From NCBI RefSeq assembly GCF_026339875.1, contig NZ_JAPEPZ010000001.1, positions 4,402,001-4,466,000 of the forward strand: a DNA stretch of 64,000 nt, read 5' to 3'. Of the stretch, positions 44,280 through 53,290 are shown in pieces (position 1 is the first letter of the stretch; each line of letters starts with the position of its first letter). This DNA comes from Streptomyces sp. NBC_01571. GTDB lineage: Bacteria; Actinomycetota; Actinomycetes; Streptomycetales; Streptomycetaceae. Under the pieces are notes generated by a model, which ran no database searches, was not told where the DNA came from, and saw only the letters and a program-made list of their open reading frames with translations. A program made the position numbers and the translations under genes.

Positions 44280-45617
44280 ATGGCAGACCTGATGAAGAGC
44301 GCGGACGCCGTCCCGCGGCGGTCCGCGCCAGAACCCGACCCCGCAGCGGGCGGCGACCGCACGGCCCGTACCAGCGCCTTGGCCCGTCGTCGTCGTGGCG
44401 TGCTCGCGGTGGCGTCGGCGGCCGCGCTGCTGTCCCTCGGCGGGCTCGGCGGTGCGATGCTGGTGAAGTCCCCGGCACAGGCGGCGGCAGACACCCGGGC
44501 ACCGGAGGCCAGTGTCATCACCGCGTCCGTCGGCTCCGAGCGGCTGGCCCGCACGGTGGTGCTGCGCGGTGACGTGACCAGCGGCGCCACTCTGTCCCTC
44601 ACGCCTACCGAGGTGGCGGACAGCCGCGCCCTGGGCGGCGCGACCAACCTGGGCGGCTCCTCACCGGTGCTCACCCGAAAACTGGCGCACGTCGGCGACA
44701 CGGTCAAAGCCGCCGAGCCGATCGTGGAGTTCTCCGGCCGCCCGGTCTACATCTTGCCCGGCCGGATCCCGGCCTACCGCGACATGGTCCCCGGCGAATC
44801 CGGCGACGACATCGCCCAGATACAGGGGGCCCTGGCCACACTCGGCCTTTACCACGGTGGCGACAAACACGGCTACTTCGGCGCGGTGACCAAGAAGTCC
44901 GTCGTGGCGCTGTACCACCGCCTGGGCTACCCGGTGCCGGTCACCGGGGGCGCCGCGGGGAAGGGCGGCGGGTCGGGAGCCACGGGCGAACCGTTCGTCC
45001 CCCTCTCCGAGATGGCGTTCGCCGCCTCGGTGCCGGTCAGGGTCGTCGGCCTGCCCGCGGCCGTGGGCGACAAGGTGTCCGGCCCGGTGGCCTCCCTGGC
45101 CACCGGCGGCCTGAAGCTCACCGGGTACCTGGACCCCTCGTACCAGGGCCTGGTCAAGGAGGGCATGAAGGTCCGGATCACCTCCGAGGCTCTCGGCGTG
45201 ACCGCCAGCGCCGGCGTGTCCTCGGTGGGCGAGCTGGTCACCCCCGGCGACAAGTCCGGATCCCTGCCCTCCGGCGGCGACGCGTCGGACCAGGGTGGGA
45301 ACGCTCCGGCCAACGGCGGGATCCCTTACCTACCGGTCCAGGTGACGCCCATCGGCACGTGGGACAACCGGCTCGACGGCCAGAACGTTCGGATGACCAT
45401 CACGGCCGCCGCCACGACCGGCGCGGTCCTCACCGTCCCGGAGGCGGCCATCAACGCCGGTGCCGACGCCCGGACCAGCGTCACGGTGGTGGCGCCGGAC
45501 GGCTCCCAGCACCGGGTGCGAGTCACGGTGGGCGTATCGGCGGACGGAAAGGTGCAGGTCACACCGACCGGTACGGCACGGCTGCGGGCCCGCGACCGCG
45601 TGGTGGTCGGCCAGTGA
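44280..45617 (+). CDS. Membrane-fusion/adaptor protein with peptidoglycan-binding domain
   Basis: A 445-residue protein from ATG 44280. The N-terminal cytoplasmic ~40 residues (Arg-rich) precede one helix (GVLAVASAAALLSLGGLGGAML), then an extracytoplasmic periplasmic-adaptor-like body. The segment PGESGDDIAQIQGALATLGLY is a PG_binding_1 domain. Beta-barrel-like stretches follow (VKVRITSEALGVTAS, RMTITAAATTGAVLTVPEAAI). This architecture is usual for MacA-like partners of MacB-type ABC transporters in actinomycetes. Its stop overlaps the ATPase start by 4 bp (GTGA), showing one transcript and coupled translation. Confidence 0.9.
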   Translation: MADLMKSADAVPRRSAPEPDPAAGGDRTARTSALARRRRGVLAVASAAALLSLGGLGGAMLVKSPAQAAADTRAPEASVITASVGSERLARTVVLRGDVTSGATLSLTPTEVADSRALGGATNLGGSSPVLTRKLAHVGDTVKAAEPIVEFSGRPVYILPGRIPAYRDMVPGESGDDIAQIQGALATLGLYHGGDKHGYFGAVTKKSVVALYHRLGYPVPVTGGAAGKGGGSGATGEPFVPLSEMAFAASVPVRVVGLPAAVGDKVSGPVASLATGGLKLTGYLDPSYQGLVKEGMKVRITSEALGVTASAGVSSVGELVTPGDKSGSLPSGGDASDQGGNAPANGGIPYLPVQVTPIGTWDNRLDGQNVRMTITAAATTGAVLTVPEAAINAGADARTSVTVVAPDGSQHRVRVTVGVSADGKVQVTPTGTARLRARDRVVVGQ

Positions 45618-46324
45618 GCGAACCGACTCCGTCCGCTCCCGTGATCCGGCTTCGGGGCGTCGCCAAGACGTACCCGGGCGCCGTCGCGGTCCACGCCCTG
45701 CACCCCACCGACCTCGACGTCGAGCGCGGCGACTTCGTGGCCGTGGTCGGCCCCTCGGGTTCGGGTAAATCCACCCTGCTCAACCTGATCGGCATGCTGG
45801 ACCGGCCCTCCGCAGGCCGCTACGACTTCGCCGGCACCGACGTGTCCTCCCTCCGGGAACGGGAGCGCACGGCCCTGCGCGGCCACAGGATCGGCTTCGT
45901 CTTCCAGTCCTTCCATCTCCTCTCCCACCGCACGGCCACGGAGAACGTCGCCCTGGCCCAGCTGTACGTCACCACGGACCGGCGCGCCCGCGACGACCGG
46001 GCGGTACGGGCGCTGCGCACCGTGGGACTCGGCCACCGGCTCGACGCGCTGCCGCCCACCATGTCCGGCGGCGAGCGCCAACGCGTCGCGATCGCCCGCG
46101 CGTTGGTCAACCGTCCCGAACTGATCCTCTGCGACGAACCCACCGGCAACCTGGACTCCGTGACCTCGGCGCACGTCATGAACCTGCTCGAAGAACTCCA
46201 CACGGCGGGGCTCACCGTGGTGGTCATCACCCACGACCCCGCCGTGGCCGAACGCGCCCGGCGTGTACTGACCATCCGCGACGGGCGCCTCCTCAGCGAC
46301 ACCGAACGGCGGTCGGCCGCGTGA
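45614..46324 (+). CDS. MacB-type ABC transporter ATP-binding protein
   Basis: A 236-residue cytosolic ATPase from GTG 45614. Walker A GPSGSGKST is at residues 46-54, Q-loop FVFQSF follows, signature MSGGERQR lies near 150-157, Walker B LILCDEP is at 170-176 and H-loop VVVITHDP closes the core. The signature is SGGE where the canonical LSGGQ would be, a common variant in this family. It is coupled on both sides: its start overlaps the adaptor stop and its stop overlaps the permease start. It powers the four-helix permease. Confidence 0.95.
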   Translation: MSEPTPSAPVIRLRGVAKTYPGAVAVHALHPTDLDVERGDFVAVVGPSGSGKSTLLNLIGMLDRPSAGRYDFAGTDVSSLRERERTALRGHRIGFVFQSFHLLSHRTATENVALAQLYVTTDRRARDDRAVRALRTVGLGHRLDALPPTMSGGERQRVAIARALVNRPELILCDEPTGNLDSVTSAHVMNLLEELHTAGLTVVVITHDPAVAERARRVLTIRDGRLLSDTERRSAA

Positions 46325-47586
46325 GAGCCGACCGCGTGCGAACCGCGCTCCGCCGTGACCGGAACCCGTCCCCGGCGCCCCCGTCACGCCTCCTCATCCG
46401 GGACATGTTCGCCGAGTCTCTGGCCGGCCTGGTCCAGCGGCCGGGCCGTTCCGTGCTCACCATGCTGGGCACGGTGCTCGGAGTGGGCGCGTTCGTCGCC
46501 GTACTCGGCCTGACCTCGACGGCGGCCGGCCAGATCAGCGCGTCGTTCAACGTGCTGCGCGCCACCACGGTGACGGTGGACGACGTGACACCCAAGTCCG
46601 ACGAGAGACCCGAGGTCCACTTCCCCCAGGACTCCGACGATCGGATCCAGCGGCTCAACGGCGTGGTGGCGGCCGGCGTCTGGTGGGGCGCCCCACTGCA
46701 CAACCCGAGGATCGGCACCCAGCCGCTCCCTCCGACCGACAACCCCAGCACCGGAGTGACGGTCTTCGCGGCGTCCCCCGGGGCCCTGAAGGCGATCCAG
46801 CCGACCCTGCGGGCGGGCGCTCTCTACAACCACTTCCACGAGAGGCGGGCCGAACCGGTCTGCGTGCTCGGCGCGGGCGCGGCACGCGTCCTGGGCATCA
46901 CCCGGCTGGACAACCAGCCTGTGGTCTTCATCAACGACAGCGCCTACACGGTCGTGGGCATCGTGTCCGACGCCCAGCGTAAGCCGGAAGCGCTGATGGG
47001 CGCGATGCTGCCGACCACGACAGCGCTCAAGGCCTTCGGGCCGCCGACCGACCAGCCCGCCGAAATGATCATCCACACCCGTGTCGGCGCGGCGCGCCTC
47101 CTGGCCCACCAAGCCCCGATCGCCCTGCTCCCCGACCACCCCCGCCTACTGCACGCCGCCACGCCGCCGGACCCGCACGCCCTGCGCGACTCCGTGAACA
47201 CCTCCCTCTCCGGCCTGTTCCTCCTGCTCGCGGCGATCTGTCTGGTGATCGGCGCGCTGGGCATCGCTAACACCACTCTGGTGGCGATCCTGGAACGCAC
47301 GGGCGAAATCGGCCTTCGTCGCTCACTGGGCGCCCGCCCCCGGCACATTGCGGCCCAGTTCCTGACGGAGTCCACCACCCTGGGCACGCTCGGCGGCCTG
47401 ATCGGCACGGCGATCGGCGTCTGCACGGTCGTCGTGGTCGCCCTGATCCAGCACTGGACGGCCATCGTCGACCCCCTGACCGTCCTGCCGGCCCCGCTCG
47501 TCGGTTCCGTCGTGGGTCTGCTGGCCGGCCTCTACCCCGCGCTGCGGGCCGCCCGCATCGAGCCGCTGGAAGCCCTGCGGCAGTGA
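46321..47586 (+). CDS. MacB-type ABC transporter permease
   Basis: A 421-residue membrane protein from GTG 46321 (4-bp overlap with the ATPase). A first helix (SVLTMLGTVLGVGAFVAVLG) is followed by a large extracytoplasmic MacB_PCD domain (about 60-260), then three helices (LFLLLAAICLVIGALGIANT, LGTLGGLIGTAIGVC..., and VGSVVGLLAGLYPALRAAR). This is the FtsX/MacB fold used in mechanotransmission, typically for secreted peptides or lipoproteins rather than uptake. The C-terminal RIEPLEALRQ is typical. It ends the operon; a hairpin follows. Confidence 0.93.
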   Translation: MRADRVRTALRRDRNPSPAPPSRLLIRDMFAESLAGLVQRPGRSVLTMLGTVLGVGAFVAVLGLTSTAAGQISASFNVLRATTVTVDDVTPKSDERPEVHFPQDSDDRIQRLNGVVAAGVWWGAPLHNPRIGTQPLPPTDNPSTGVTVFAASPGALKAIQPTLRAGALYNHFHERRAEPVCVLGAGAARVLGITRLDNQPVVFINDSAYTVVGIVSDAQRKPEALMGAMLPTTTALKAFGPPTDQPAEMIIHTRVGAARLLAHQAPIALLPDHPRLLHAATPPDPHALRDSVNTSLSGLFLLLAAICLVIGALGIANTTLVAILERTGEIGLRRSLGARPRHIAAQFLTESTTLGTLGGLIGTAIGVCTVVVVALIQHWTAIVDPLTVLPAPLVGSVVGLLAGLYPALRAARIEPLEALRQ

Positions 47587-47642
47587 CCGCCGCGGAAGGC
47601 GCCCCGCCGCCCATGCCGCAGGCCGCCAGGAGATCTACGTGT

Positions 47643-47676
47643 GTCGCCCTCCGCCCGGAGAGGGACGGAGGGCGAC
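47643..47676. terminator. Bidirectional hairpin terminator
   Basis: GTCGCCCTCCG (47643-47653) pairs with CGGAGGGCGAC (47666-47676). It lies between the permease stop and the convergent acyl-CoA dehydrogenase stop. Confidence 0.75.
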
Positions 47677-47701
47677 CGGGACGCACGGAGTCAGACTCCG
47701 C

Positions 47702-48859
47702 TCACGGCAGGTTGCGCGCCATGACGATCCGCTGGACCTGATTCGTTCCTTCGTAAATCTGCGTGATCTTCGCGTCGCGCATCATGCGCTCCACCGGGTA
47801 GTCACGCGTGTAGCCGTAGCCGCCGAGCAGCTGGACGGCGTCCGTGGTGACCTCCATGGCGACGTCGGAGGCGAAGCACTTGGCCGCCGCGCCCTGGAAG
47901 GTCAGGTCGGCGTCGCCCCGCTCGGACTTGGCGGCCGCCGCGTACGTCAGCTGGCGGGCGGCCTCTATCTTCATGGCCATGTCGGCGAGCATGAACTGGA
48001 TGCCCTGGAAGTCGGCGATCGGCTTGCCGAACTGCTTGCGCTCGCGGACGTAGCCCTTGGCGTAGTCGAGAGCACCCTGGGCGATGCCGAGCGCCTGGGC
48101 CGCGATCGTGATGCGGGTGTGGTCCAGGGTCTTCATCGCGGTGGCGAAGCCGGTGCCCTCCTCGCCGATCATGCGGTCCGCGGGGATGCGAACGTTGTCG
48201 AGGTAGACCTCGCGCGTCGGGCTGCCCTTGATGCCGAGCTTCTTCTCCGGAGCGCCGAAGGAGACGCCCTCGTCCGACTTCTCGACCACGAAGGCCGATA
48301 TGCCCTTGGAGCGCTTCGTGGGGTCGGTGACGGCCATCACCGTGTAGTACTCGGACTCGCCCGCGTTGGTGATCCAGCGCTTCACGCCGTTGAGGACGTA
48401 GGAGTCGCCGTCGCGGACCGCCTTCGTCTTCATGCCCGCCGCGTCCGAGCCCGCGTCCGGCTCGGAGAGGCAGTACGAGAACATGCCGTCGCCCGCCGCC
48501 AGGGGCGCCAGGTACTTCTGCTTCAGGGCCTCGGAACCGGAGAGGATCACCGGGAGCGAGCCGAGCTTGTTCACGGCCGGGATGAGGGAGGAGCTGGCGC
48601 ACACCCGCGCCACCTCCTCGATCACGATCACGGTCGCGAGCGCGTCGGCACCGGCACCGCCGTACGTCTCCGGCACGTGCACGGCGTGCAGGTCGGAGGA
48701 GACCAGGGCATCCAGGGCCTCCCGCGGGAAACGGGCTTCCTCGTCGACCACCGCCGCGTAGGGCGCGATCTTCGCCTCGGACAGCGAGCGGATCGCGTCT
48801 CGGAGCATGTCGTGCTCCTCGGACGGGCGGTACAGGTCGAAATCAGCCGATCCGGCCAA
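47702..48859 (-). CDS. Acyl-CoA dehydrogenase
   Basis: A 385-residue flavoenzyme removing two hydrogens at C2-C3 of acyl-CoA (fatty-acid or branched-chain oxidation). Visible features are the FAD-site block MFSYCLSEPDAGSDAAG, then NGVKRWITNAGESEYY, then FGAPEKKLGIKGS, and the catalytic base in IYEGTNQVQRIVMARNLP, Glu370, which matches the short-chain position. The length is typical. It stands alone, convergent with the exporter operon and divergent from ugd. Confidence 0.94.
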   Translation of the reverse strand: MAGSADFDLYRPSEEHDMLRDAIRSLSEAKIAPYAAVVDEEARFPREALDALVSSDLHAVHVPETYGGAGADALATVIVIEEVARVCASSSLIPAVNKLGSLPVILSGSEALKQKYLAPLAAGDGMFSYCLSEPDAGSDAAGMKTKAVRDGDSYVLNGVKRWITNAGESEYYTVMAVTDPTKRSKGISAFVVEKSDEGVSFGAPEKKLGIKGSPTREVYLDNVRIPADRMIGEEGTGFATAMKTLDHTRITIAAQALGIAQGALDYAKGYVRERKQFGKPIADFQGIQFMLADMAMKIEAARQLTYAAAAKSERGDADLTFQGAAAKCFASDVAMEVTTDAVQLLGGYGYTRDYPVERMMRDAKITQIYEGTNQVQRIVMARNLP

Positions 48860-49035
48860 GGTCTCTCACGCTCCAAAGACGCTAATTACCGTTAAGTAAC
48901 CCAAATTTTAGGGGCCCGCCCACGGGAGGGATACGTGAGCTTGGCGACAGCGGAAAACCTGCCCGACGAGGGGCCCGGTCATGCCCCGACTATGCTCGGG
49001 CAGCGCACCCACGGCCGTATACCCCAGGAGCACGC

Positions 49036-50379
49036 ATGGCCCTCAAGATCACCGTGATCGGTACCGGCTATCTCGGCGCCACACACGCCGCGGCCATGGC
49101 CGAACTCGGTTTCGAGGTGCTGGGGCTCGATGTGGTCCCTGAGAAGATCGAGATGCTCCAGCGGGGCGAGGTCCCGATGTACGAGCCGGGCCTGGAGGAG
49201 CTGCTGCGCAAGCACGTGGCGGGCATCGAGGGGTCCACCGGGCGCCTGCGCTTCACCATGGACTGGGCCGAGGTCGGGGCGTTCGGCGACGTCCACTTCG
49301 TCTGCGTGAACACCCCGCAGAAGCACGGCGAGTACGCGTGCGACATGTCGTACGTCGACGCGGCCTTCGAGTCGCTCGCCCCGCACCTGACGGGACCCGC
49401 CCTCGTCGTCGGCAAGTCCACCGTGCCCGTGGGCTCCGCGGAACGGCTGGCGCGGACGCTCGCCGAGCTGTCCCCCGCCGGCGAGGACGCCGAACTCGCC
49501 TGGAACCCGGAGTTCCTGCGCGAGGGCTTCGCCGTACAGGACACGCTGCACCCCGACCGGATCGTGGTGGGCGTGCGCGGCGAGCGGTCCGAGAAGCTGC
49601 TGCGCGAGGTGTACACGACACCGGTCGCCGAGGGCTCGCCCTTCGTGGTGACCGACTTCCCGACCGCCGAGCTGGTGAAGACCTCCGCCAACTCCTTCCT
49701 CGCGACCAAGATCTCCTTCATCAACGCCATGGCCGAGGTCTGCGAGGCGGCCGGCGGCGACGTCGCCATGCTGGCCGAGGCGATAGGGCACGACGAGCGG
49801 ATCGGCAAGAAGTTCCTGCGGGCCGGGATCGGCTTCGGGGGCGGCTGTCTGCCCAAGGACATCCGCGCCTTCATGGCACGCGCCGGTGAGCTGGGCGCCG
49901 ACCAGGCGCTGACCTTCCTGCGCGAGATCGACTCCATCAACATGCGGCGGCGCGGCCAGATGGTCGAGATGGCCCGGGAGGCGCTCGGCGGCGGCTCGTT
50001 CCTCGGCAAGCGGGTCGCCGTGCTCGGCGCGACCTTCAAGCCCGACTCCGACGACGTACGGGACTCGCCGGCGCTGAACGTCGCCGGGCAGATCCACCTC
50101 CAGGGCGGCCAGGTCACCGTGTACGACCCCAAGGGCATGGCGAACGCCGAGCGGCTCTTCCCGACGCTCGGGTACGCCGACTCGGCGGCCGGTGCCGTAC
50201 GCGGCGCCGATGTCGTCCTGCACCTCACCGAGTGGCGCGAGTTCCGCGAGCTGGACCCCGCCGCCCTGGGCGAGGTGGCCACCGCCCGCGTGCTCCTCGA
50301 CGGGCGCAACGCCCTCGACCCGGAGCTGTGGCGGCGGGCCGGCTGGACGTACCGGGCGATGGGACGGCCCACCGCCTGA
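49036..50379 (+). CDS. ugd: UDP-glucose 6-dehydrogenase
   Basis: A 447-residue NAD-dependent dehydrogenase producing UDP-glucuronate. The Rossmann start KITVIGTGYLGATHAAAM and a catalytic Cys271 in GFGGGCLPKD are clear. The middle and C-terminal UDP-sugar-binding domains have NPEFLREGFAVQDTLHPDRI and the usual KRVAVLGATFKPDSDDVRDSP. Length is normal. Its product could feed wall or capsule polymer synthesis, consistent with the LCP-rich neighbourhood 10 kb away. It is followed by the AI-2E family gene after about 180 bp. Confidence 0.95.
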   Translation: MALKITVIGTGYLGATHAAAMAELGFEVLGLDVVPEKIEMLQRGEVPMYEPGLEELLRKHVAGIEGSTGRLRFTMDWAEVGAFGDVHFVCVNTPQKHGEYACDMSYVDAAFESLAPHLTGPALVVGKSTVPVGSAERLARTLAELSPAGEDAELAWNPEFLREGFAVQDTLHPDRIVVGVRGERSEKLLREVYTTPVAEGSPFVVTDFPTAELVKTSANSFLATKISFINAMAEVCEAAGGDVAMLAEAIGHDERIGKKFLRAGIGFGGGCLPKDIRAFMARAGELGADQALTFLREIDSINMRRRGQMVEMAREALGGGSFLGKRVAVLGATFKPDSDDVRDSPALNVAGQIHLQGGQVTVYDPKGMANAERLFPTLGYADSAAGAVRGADVVLHLTEWREFRELDPAALGEVATARVLLDGRNALDPELWRRAGWTYRAMGRPTA

Positions 50380-50557
50380 CCCGCCCGCTCTCCCCCGCTT
50401 GCGGGCCCTTGGCACAGGACCCCACGCTGTCCCTGACGCCCCTTGTGTTCGATCTGTCCCGTTGCGGCCCGGTCACGTGATGCCACGGCGTTGATCGCAG
50501 GCGCCTCCTCGGCCACGCGCCTGTCCGGTCCCGGCGACGGAGGGCGGTGACGCACGG

Positions 50558-51838
50558 GTGACCGACGGATCGCGTCGTGCGCACGGACGGGCGGACGCCC
50601 CCGGGACGGGTCCGGATGCGGGCCGCGGCTCCGGTCGTGGCGGGCGACGGGCGCGGTACGTCGTACGGGGGAGCCGGCCCGCCGGCGGAGTGGGCACGGT
50701 GGCCCGGGCGCGTACGGCCGGGACGGCGGCCCGGCGCGGCGGCGACCGCGACAGCGTGACGCCGAACGTGAACAGCGGCCTGCGGGTGACCGCCGCGTAC
50801 GCCTGGCGGCTGCTCGTGCTGGGAGCGGCCGCGTACGCGTGTTTCAAGATCCTGGGGCGGTTGCAACTGGTCGCCGTCGCGCTGTTCCTCGCGCTGGTGG
50901 TGACCTCGGTGCTGCGTCCGGCGGCCAATCTGCTGGCACGGTGGGTGCCGCGGGGCGTGGCGGCGGCGGTGAGCCTGGTGGGGAGCCTGGTGGTGGTGTT
51001 CGGGCTGCTGGCCCTGGTCGGCAGTCTGGTCGCGGGGGAATCGGACCGGCTGAGCCAGGAGTTCGCCGGCGGCGTCGGACGGATCGAACGGTGGCTGGAG
51101 GGGTCTCCCTTCCATGTGGACCACACGGCGCTGGCGAACTTTCAGGACAAGGTGACCTCGTATCTCTCGGAACACCGTGCCGCACTGCTCAGCAGCGCGC
51201 TCAGCGGTGCCGGGCGGCTGCTGGAGGTGCTGACCGCCGCCGTGCTCGCACTGTTCTGCTCCCTGTTCTTCATCCTCTCCGGGGAAAGGTTCTGGCAGTG
51301 GTTCCAGGGGCTGCTGCCCGAGAGCGCGCGGGAGTCGTGGGACCGCGCGGGACGGGCGGCCTGGCGGACGTTCGCCGGGTACACCCGGGGCATCATCATC
51401 GTGGCGGCCACCAACGCCGTGCTGGTGGGCGTCGCCCTGTCCCTGCTGGGCGTGCCGCTGGCCATGCCGCTGACCCTGCTGGAGTTCTTCGCCGCGTTCG
51501 TCCCGCTGGTGGGCTCGCCCGTCGCGCTCGGCGTGGCCACGGTCGTCGCGCTGGCCTCTCGGGGTCCGGTGGTCGCCGTCGTCGTCCTCGCCCTGATCGT
51601 GGTCATCGGCCAGCTCGAGGGTCATGTGCTGCACCCGCTGGTGCTCAGCTGGGCGGTCCGGCTGCACCCCGTGGTGGTGGCCCTCTCCGTCATCGCGGGC
51701 GGCGTCCTGGCCGGGGTGATCGGCGCGGTCGTGGCCGTTCCGATGGTGTCGGTCGCCTGGTCCGTGTTCGGCGCGCTGCGCGGGCCGCCCGTACCGCCCG
51801 CACCGGACCCGCGCGCCCCCGACAAACCGCGCCCGTAG
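50558..51838 (+). CDS. AI-2E family transporter (PF01594)
   Basis: Up to 426 residues from GTG 50558. The first ~65 residues are low-complexity, basic and Gly-rich, and GTG 50756 (VTPNVNSGLRVTAAYAW) is an alternative start nearer the family N-terminus. About eight helices follow: AWRLLVLGAAAYACFKILGR, LVAVALFLALVVTSVL, ..., GYTRGIIIVAATNAVLVGVAL, LTLLEFFAAFVPLVG and GGVLAGVIGAVVAVPM. Members export small molecules or ions; the autoinducer role does not extend to all. Substrate unknown. Confidence 0.88.
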   Translation: MTDGSRRAHGRADAPGTGPDAGRGSGRGGRRARYVVRGSRPAGGVGTVARARTAGTAARRGGDRDSVTPNVNSGLRVTAAYAWRLLVLGAAAYACFKILGRLQLVAVALFLALVVTSVLRPAANLLARWVPRGVAAAVSLVGSLVVVFGLLALVGSLVAGESDRLSQEFAGGVGRIERWLEGSPFHVDHTALANFQDKVTSYLSEHRAALLSSALSGAGRLLEVLTAAVLALFCSLFFILSGERFWQWFQGLLPESARESWDRAGRAAWRTFAGYTRGIIIVAATNAVLVGVALSLLGVPLAMPLTLLEFFAAFVPLVGSPVALGVATVVALASRGPVVAVVVLALIVVIGQLEGHVLHPLVLSWAVRLHPVVVALSVIAGGVLAGVIGAVVAVPMVSVAWSVFGALRGPPVPPAPDPRAPDKPRP

Positions 51839-51938
51839 CCGCATTCAGGGCATTCCACGCATCTCGTTTCAACCCCGGGGCTGGGGGGACCCGGCAGGTA
51901 GAGGCGCACATCGGGCGCCGGCGAGGAGGCTCTGCCCC

Positions 51939-52496
51939 ATGTCAACAGGAACACTTCTGGCCATCATCATTCCTGTCGTGGTGGTGATCGCCCTGATCGC
52001 GGTGGTGGCTTCACAGCTCATGCGGCGCCGGAAGCTGCGCGAGCGCTTCGGTCCGGAGTACGAGCGAACGGTGGACAACGCCGACAACCGCTCGGACGCC
52101 GAGCGTGACCTCAAGGCCCGCGAGAAGCGGCACGACTCCCTGGACATCCGGCCGCTGGACAGCGGCGCCAAGGACCGGTACACCCGCGACTGGGCCGGCG
52201 TGCAGGAAGACTTCGTGGATCACCCGGAGGGCGCCGTGCACGACGCGGACCGCCTGGTGACCTCGCTGATGAACGAACGCGGCTATCCGACCCAGGACTT
52301 CGAGCAGCAGCTCAAGGACCTCTCGGTCGAGCACGGCCGCACCCTGGAGCACTACCGGGCCGCCCATGACGTGGACGCGCTCAGTATGCGGCACCAGGCG
52401 ACGACGGAGCAGCTGCGGGGGGCCATGGTGCACTACCGCGTCCTCTTCGACGAGCTGCTCTCCGACGGCGGCCGTCGCCGCCACGCTCGGGCCTGA
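51939..52496 (+). CDS. Single-span membrane protein, paralogue of the next gene
   Basis: A 185-residue protein starting MSTGTLLAIIIPVVVVIALI, a single N-terminal helix (about 7-28) with a basic anchor (RRRKLRER). A soluble domain faces the cytosol. The C-terminal ~100 residues (from WAGVQEDFVDHPEGAVHDADRL) match the C-terminus of the next gene (WQEVQSQFVDDPRDAVHTADAL). This shows a shared helical domain with the motif FVDxPxxAVxxADxLV. I know no function; the pair looks streptomycete-specific. Confidence 0.8.
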   Translation: MSTGTLLAIIIPVVVVIALIAVVASQLMRRRKLRERFGPEYERTVDNADNRSDAERDLKAREKRHDSLDIRPLDSGAKDRYTRDWAGVQEDFVDHPEGAVHDADRLVTSLMNERGYPTQDFEQQLKDLSVEHGRTLEHYRAAHDVDALSMRHQATTEQLRGAMVHYRVLFDELLSDGGRRRHARA

Positions 52497-52521
52497 CCGG
52501 CCCGGACCGATCGGAGGAGCG

Positions 52522-53139
52522 ATGCACCGCCAGGACACACGAGGGCATGACATGCCGGACACCGCCACCGAGAGCGGCCTGTCCACCGACGATCTCGCCC
52601 AGCCCCGCGACCGGGACACCGAGGGCACGTCGGGCCCTCCGCCGGAAGCGCCGACGTTCCCCGGCGAGAGCACGGCCACACCGAGCGACGCCCCGGAGCG
52701 TGACGACACCGGACGCGAGGACACGGGACGCGAGGGTGTCGGGCGCGAGGACACCGAACGCGACGCCGGCGGTCCGGACGACCGGGCCGGGAGCGCCGAC
52801 ACGCAGGCGACGAGCTCGCGGGACCGGACAGCCCGTGGTGACACCGGGGCCACCCAGGACGGAGACGACACTCCCCAACTCCTCAGCCCGCAGGACGAGG
52901 AGGCGTTCCGCGCACGCTGGCAGGAGGTGCAGAGCCAGTTCGTCGACGACCCGCGCGACGCCGTGCACACCGCCGACGCCCTCGTCGCGGACGTGATGCA
53001 GAGGCTCGCCGCCACCTTCGCCGATCACAAACAGGAACTGGAAGGACAGTGGAACCGGGGCGAGCAGGCCGACACGGAGAACCTGCGCCTGGCACTGCGC
53101 CACTACCGCTCGTTCTTCAACCGGCTGCTGGTCACCTGA
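52522..53139 (+). CDS. Soluble paralogue with long charged disordered N-terminus
   Basis: A 205-residue protein from ATG 52522, with a strong GGAGGAG site 3-9 nt upstream. Residues 1-125 are Asp/Glu/Arg/Thr/Gly-rich and contain repeats of GREDTGRE-type, likely unstructured. Residues ~125-205 hold the same domain as the preceding gene (FVDDPRDAVHTADALVADVM, HYRSFFNRLL). Gene order, 26-bp spacing and shared domain indicate duplication and joint function. The upstream copy has a membrane anchor and this one does not. Confidence 0.8.
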   Translation: MHRQDTRGHDMPDTATESGLSTDDLAQPRDRDTEGTSGPPPEAPTFPGESTATPSDAPERDDTGREDTGREGVGREDTERDAGGPDDRAGSADTQATSSRDRTARGDTGATQDGDDTPQLLSPQDEEAFRARWQEVQSQFVDDPRDAVHTADALVADVMQRLAATFADHKQELEGQWNRGEQADTENLRLALRHYRSFFNRLLVT

Positions 53140-53171
53140 CCCGGTACCGCACGGCACGGCAGTACCCGGAC

Positions 53172-53212
53172 GACGCCGGTCCGGCCGAGGCTCAGTCGGC
53201 CGGACCGGCGTC
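53172..53212. terminator. 17-bp-stem bidirectional terminator
   Basis: Arms 53172-53188 and 53196-53212 are perfectly complementary with a 7-nt loop, between the paralogue gene (ending 53139) and the convergent CGNR gene (53291). Confidence 0.85.
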
Positions 53213-53290
53213 GTCCCACATTCTCCACCGTCCCGATGACCGGCGGGGCCGGTCGGCCCACTTCATTTCGTACGGCTCCGTCGGCTGCTT

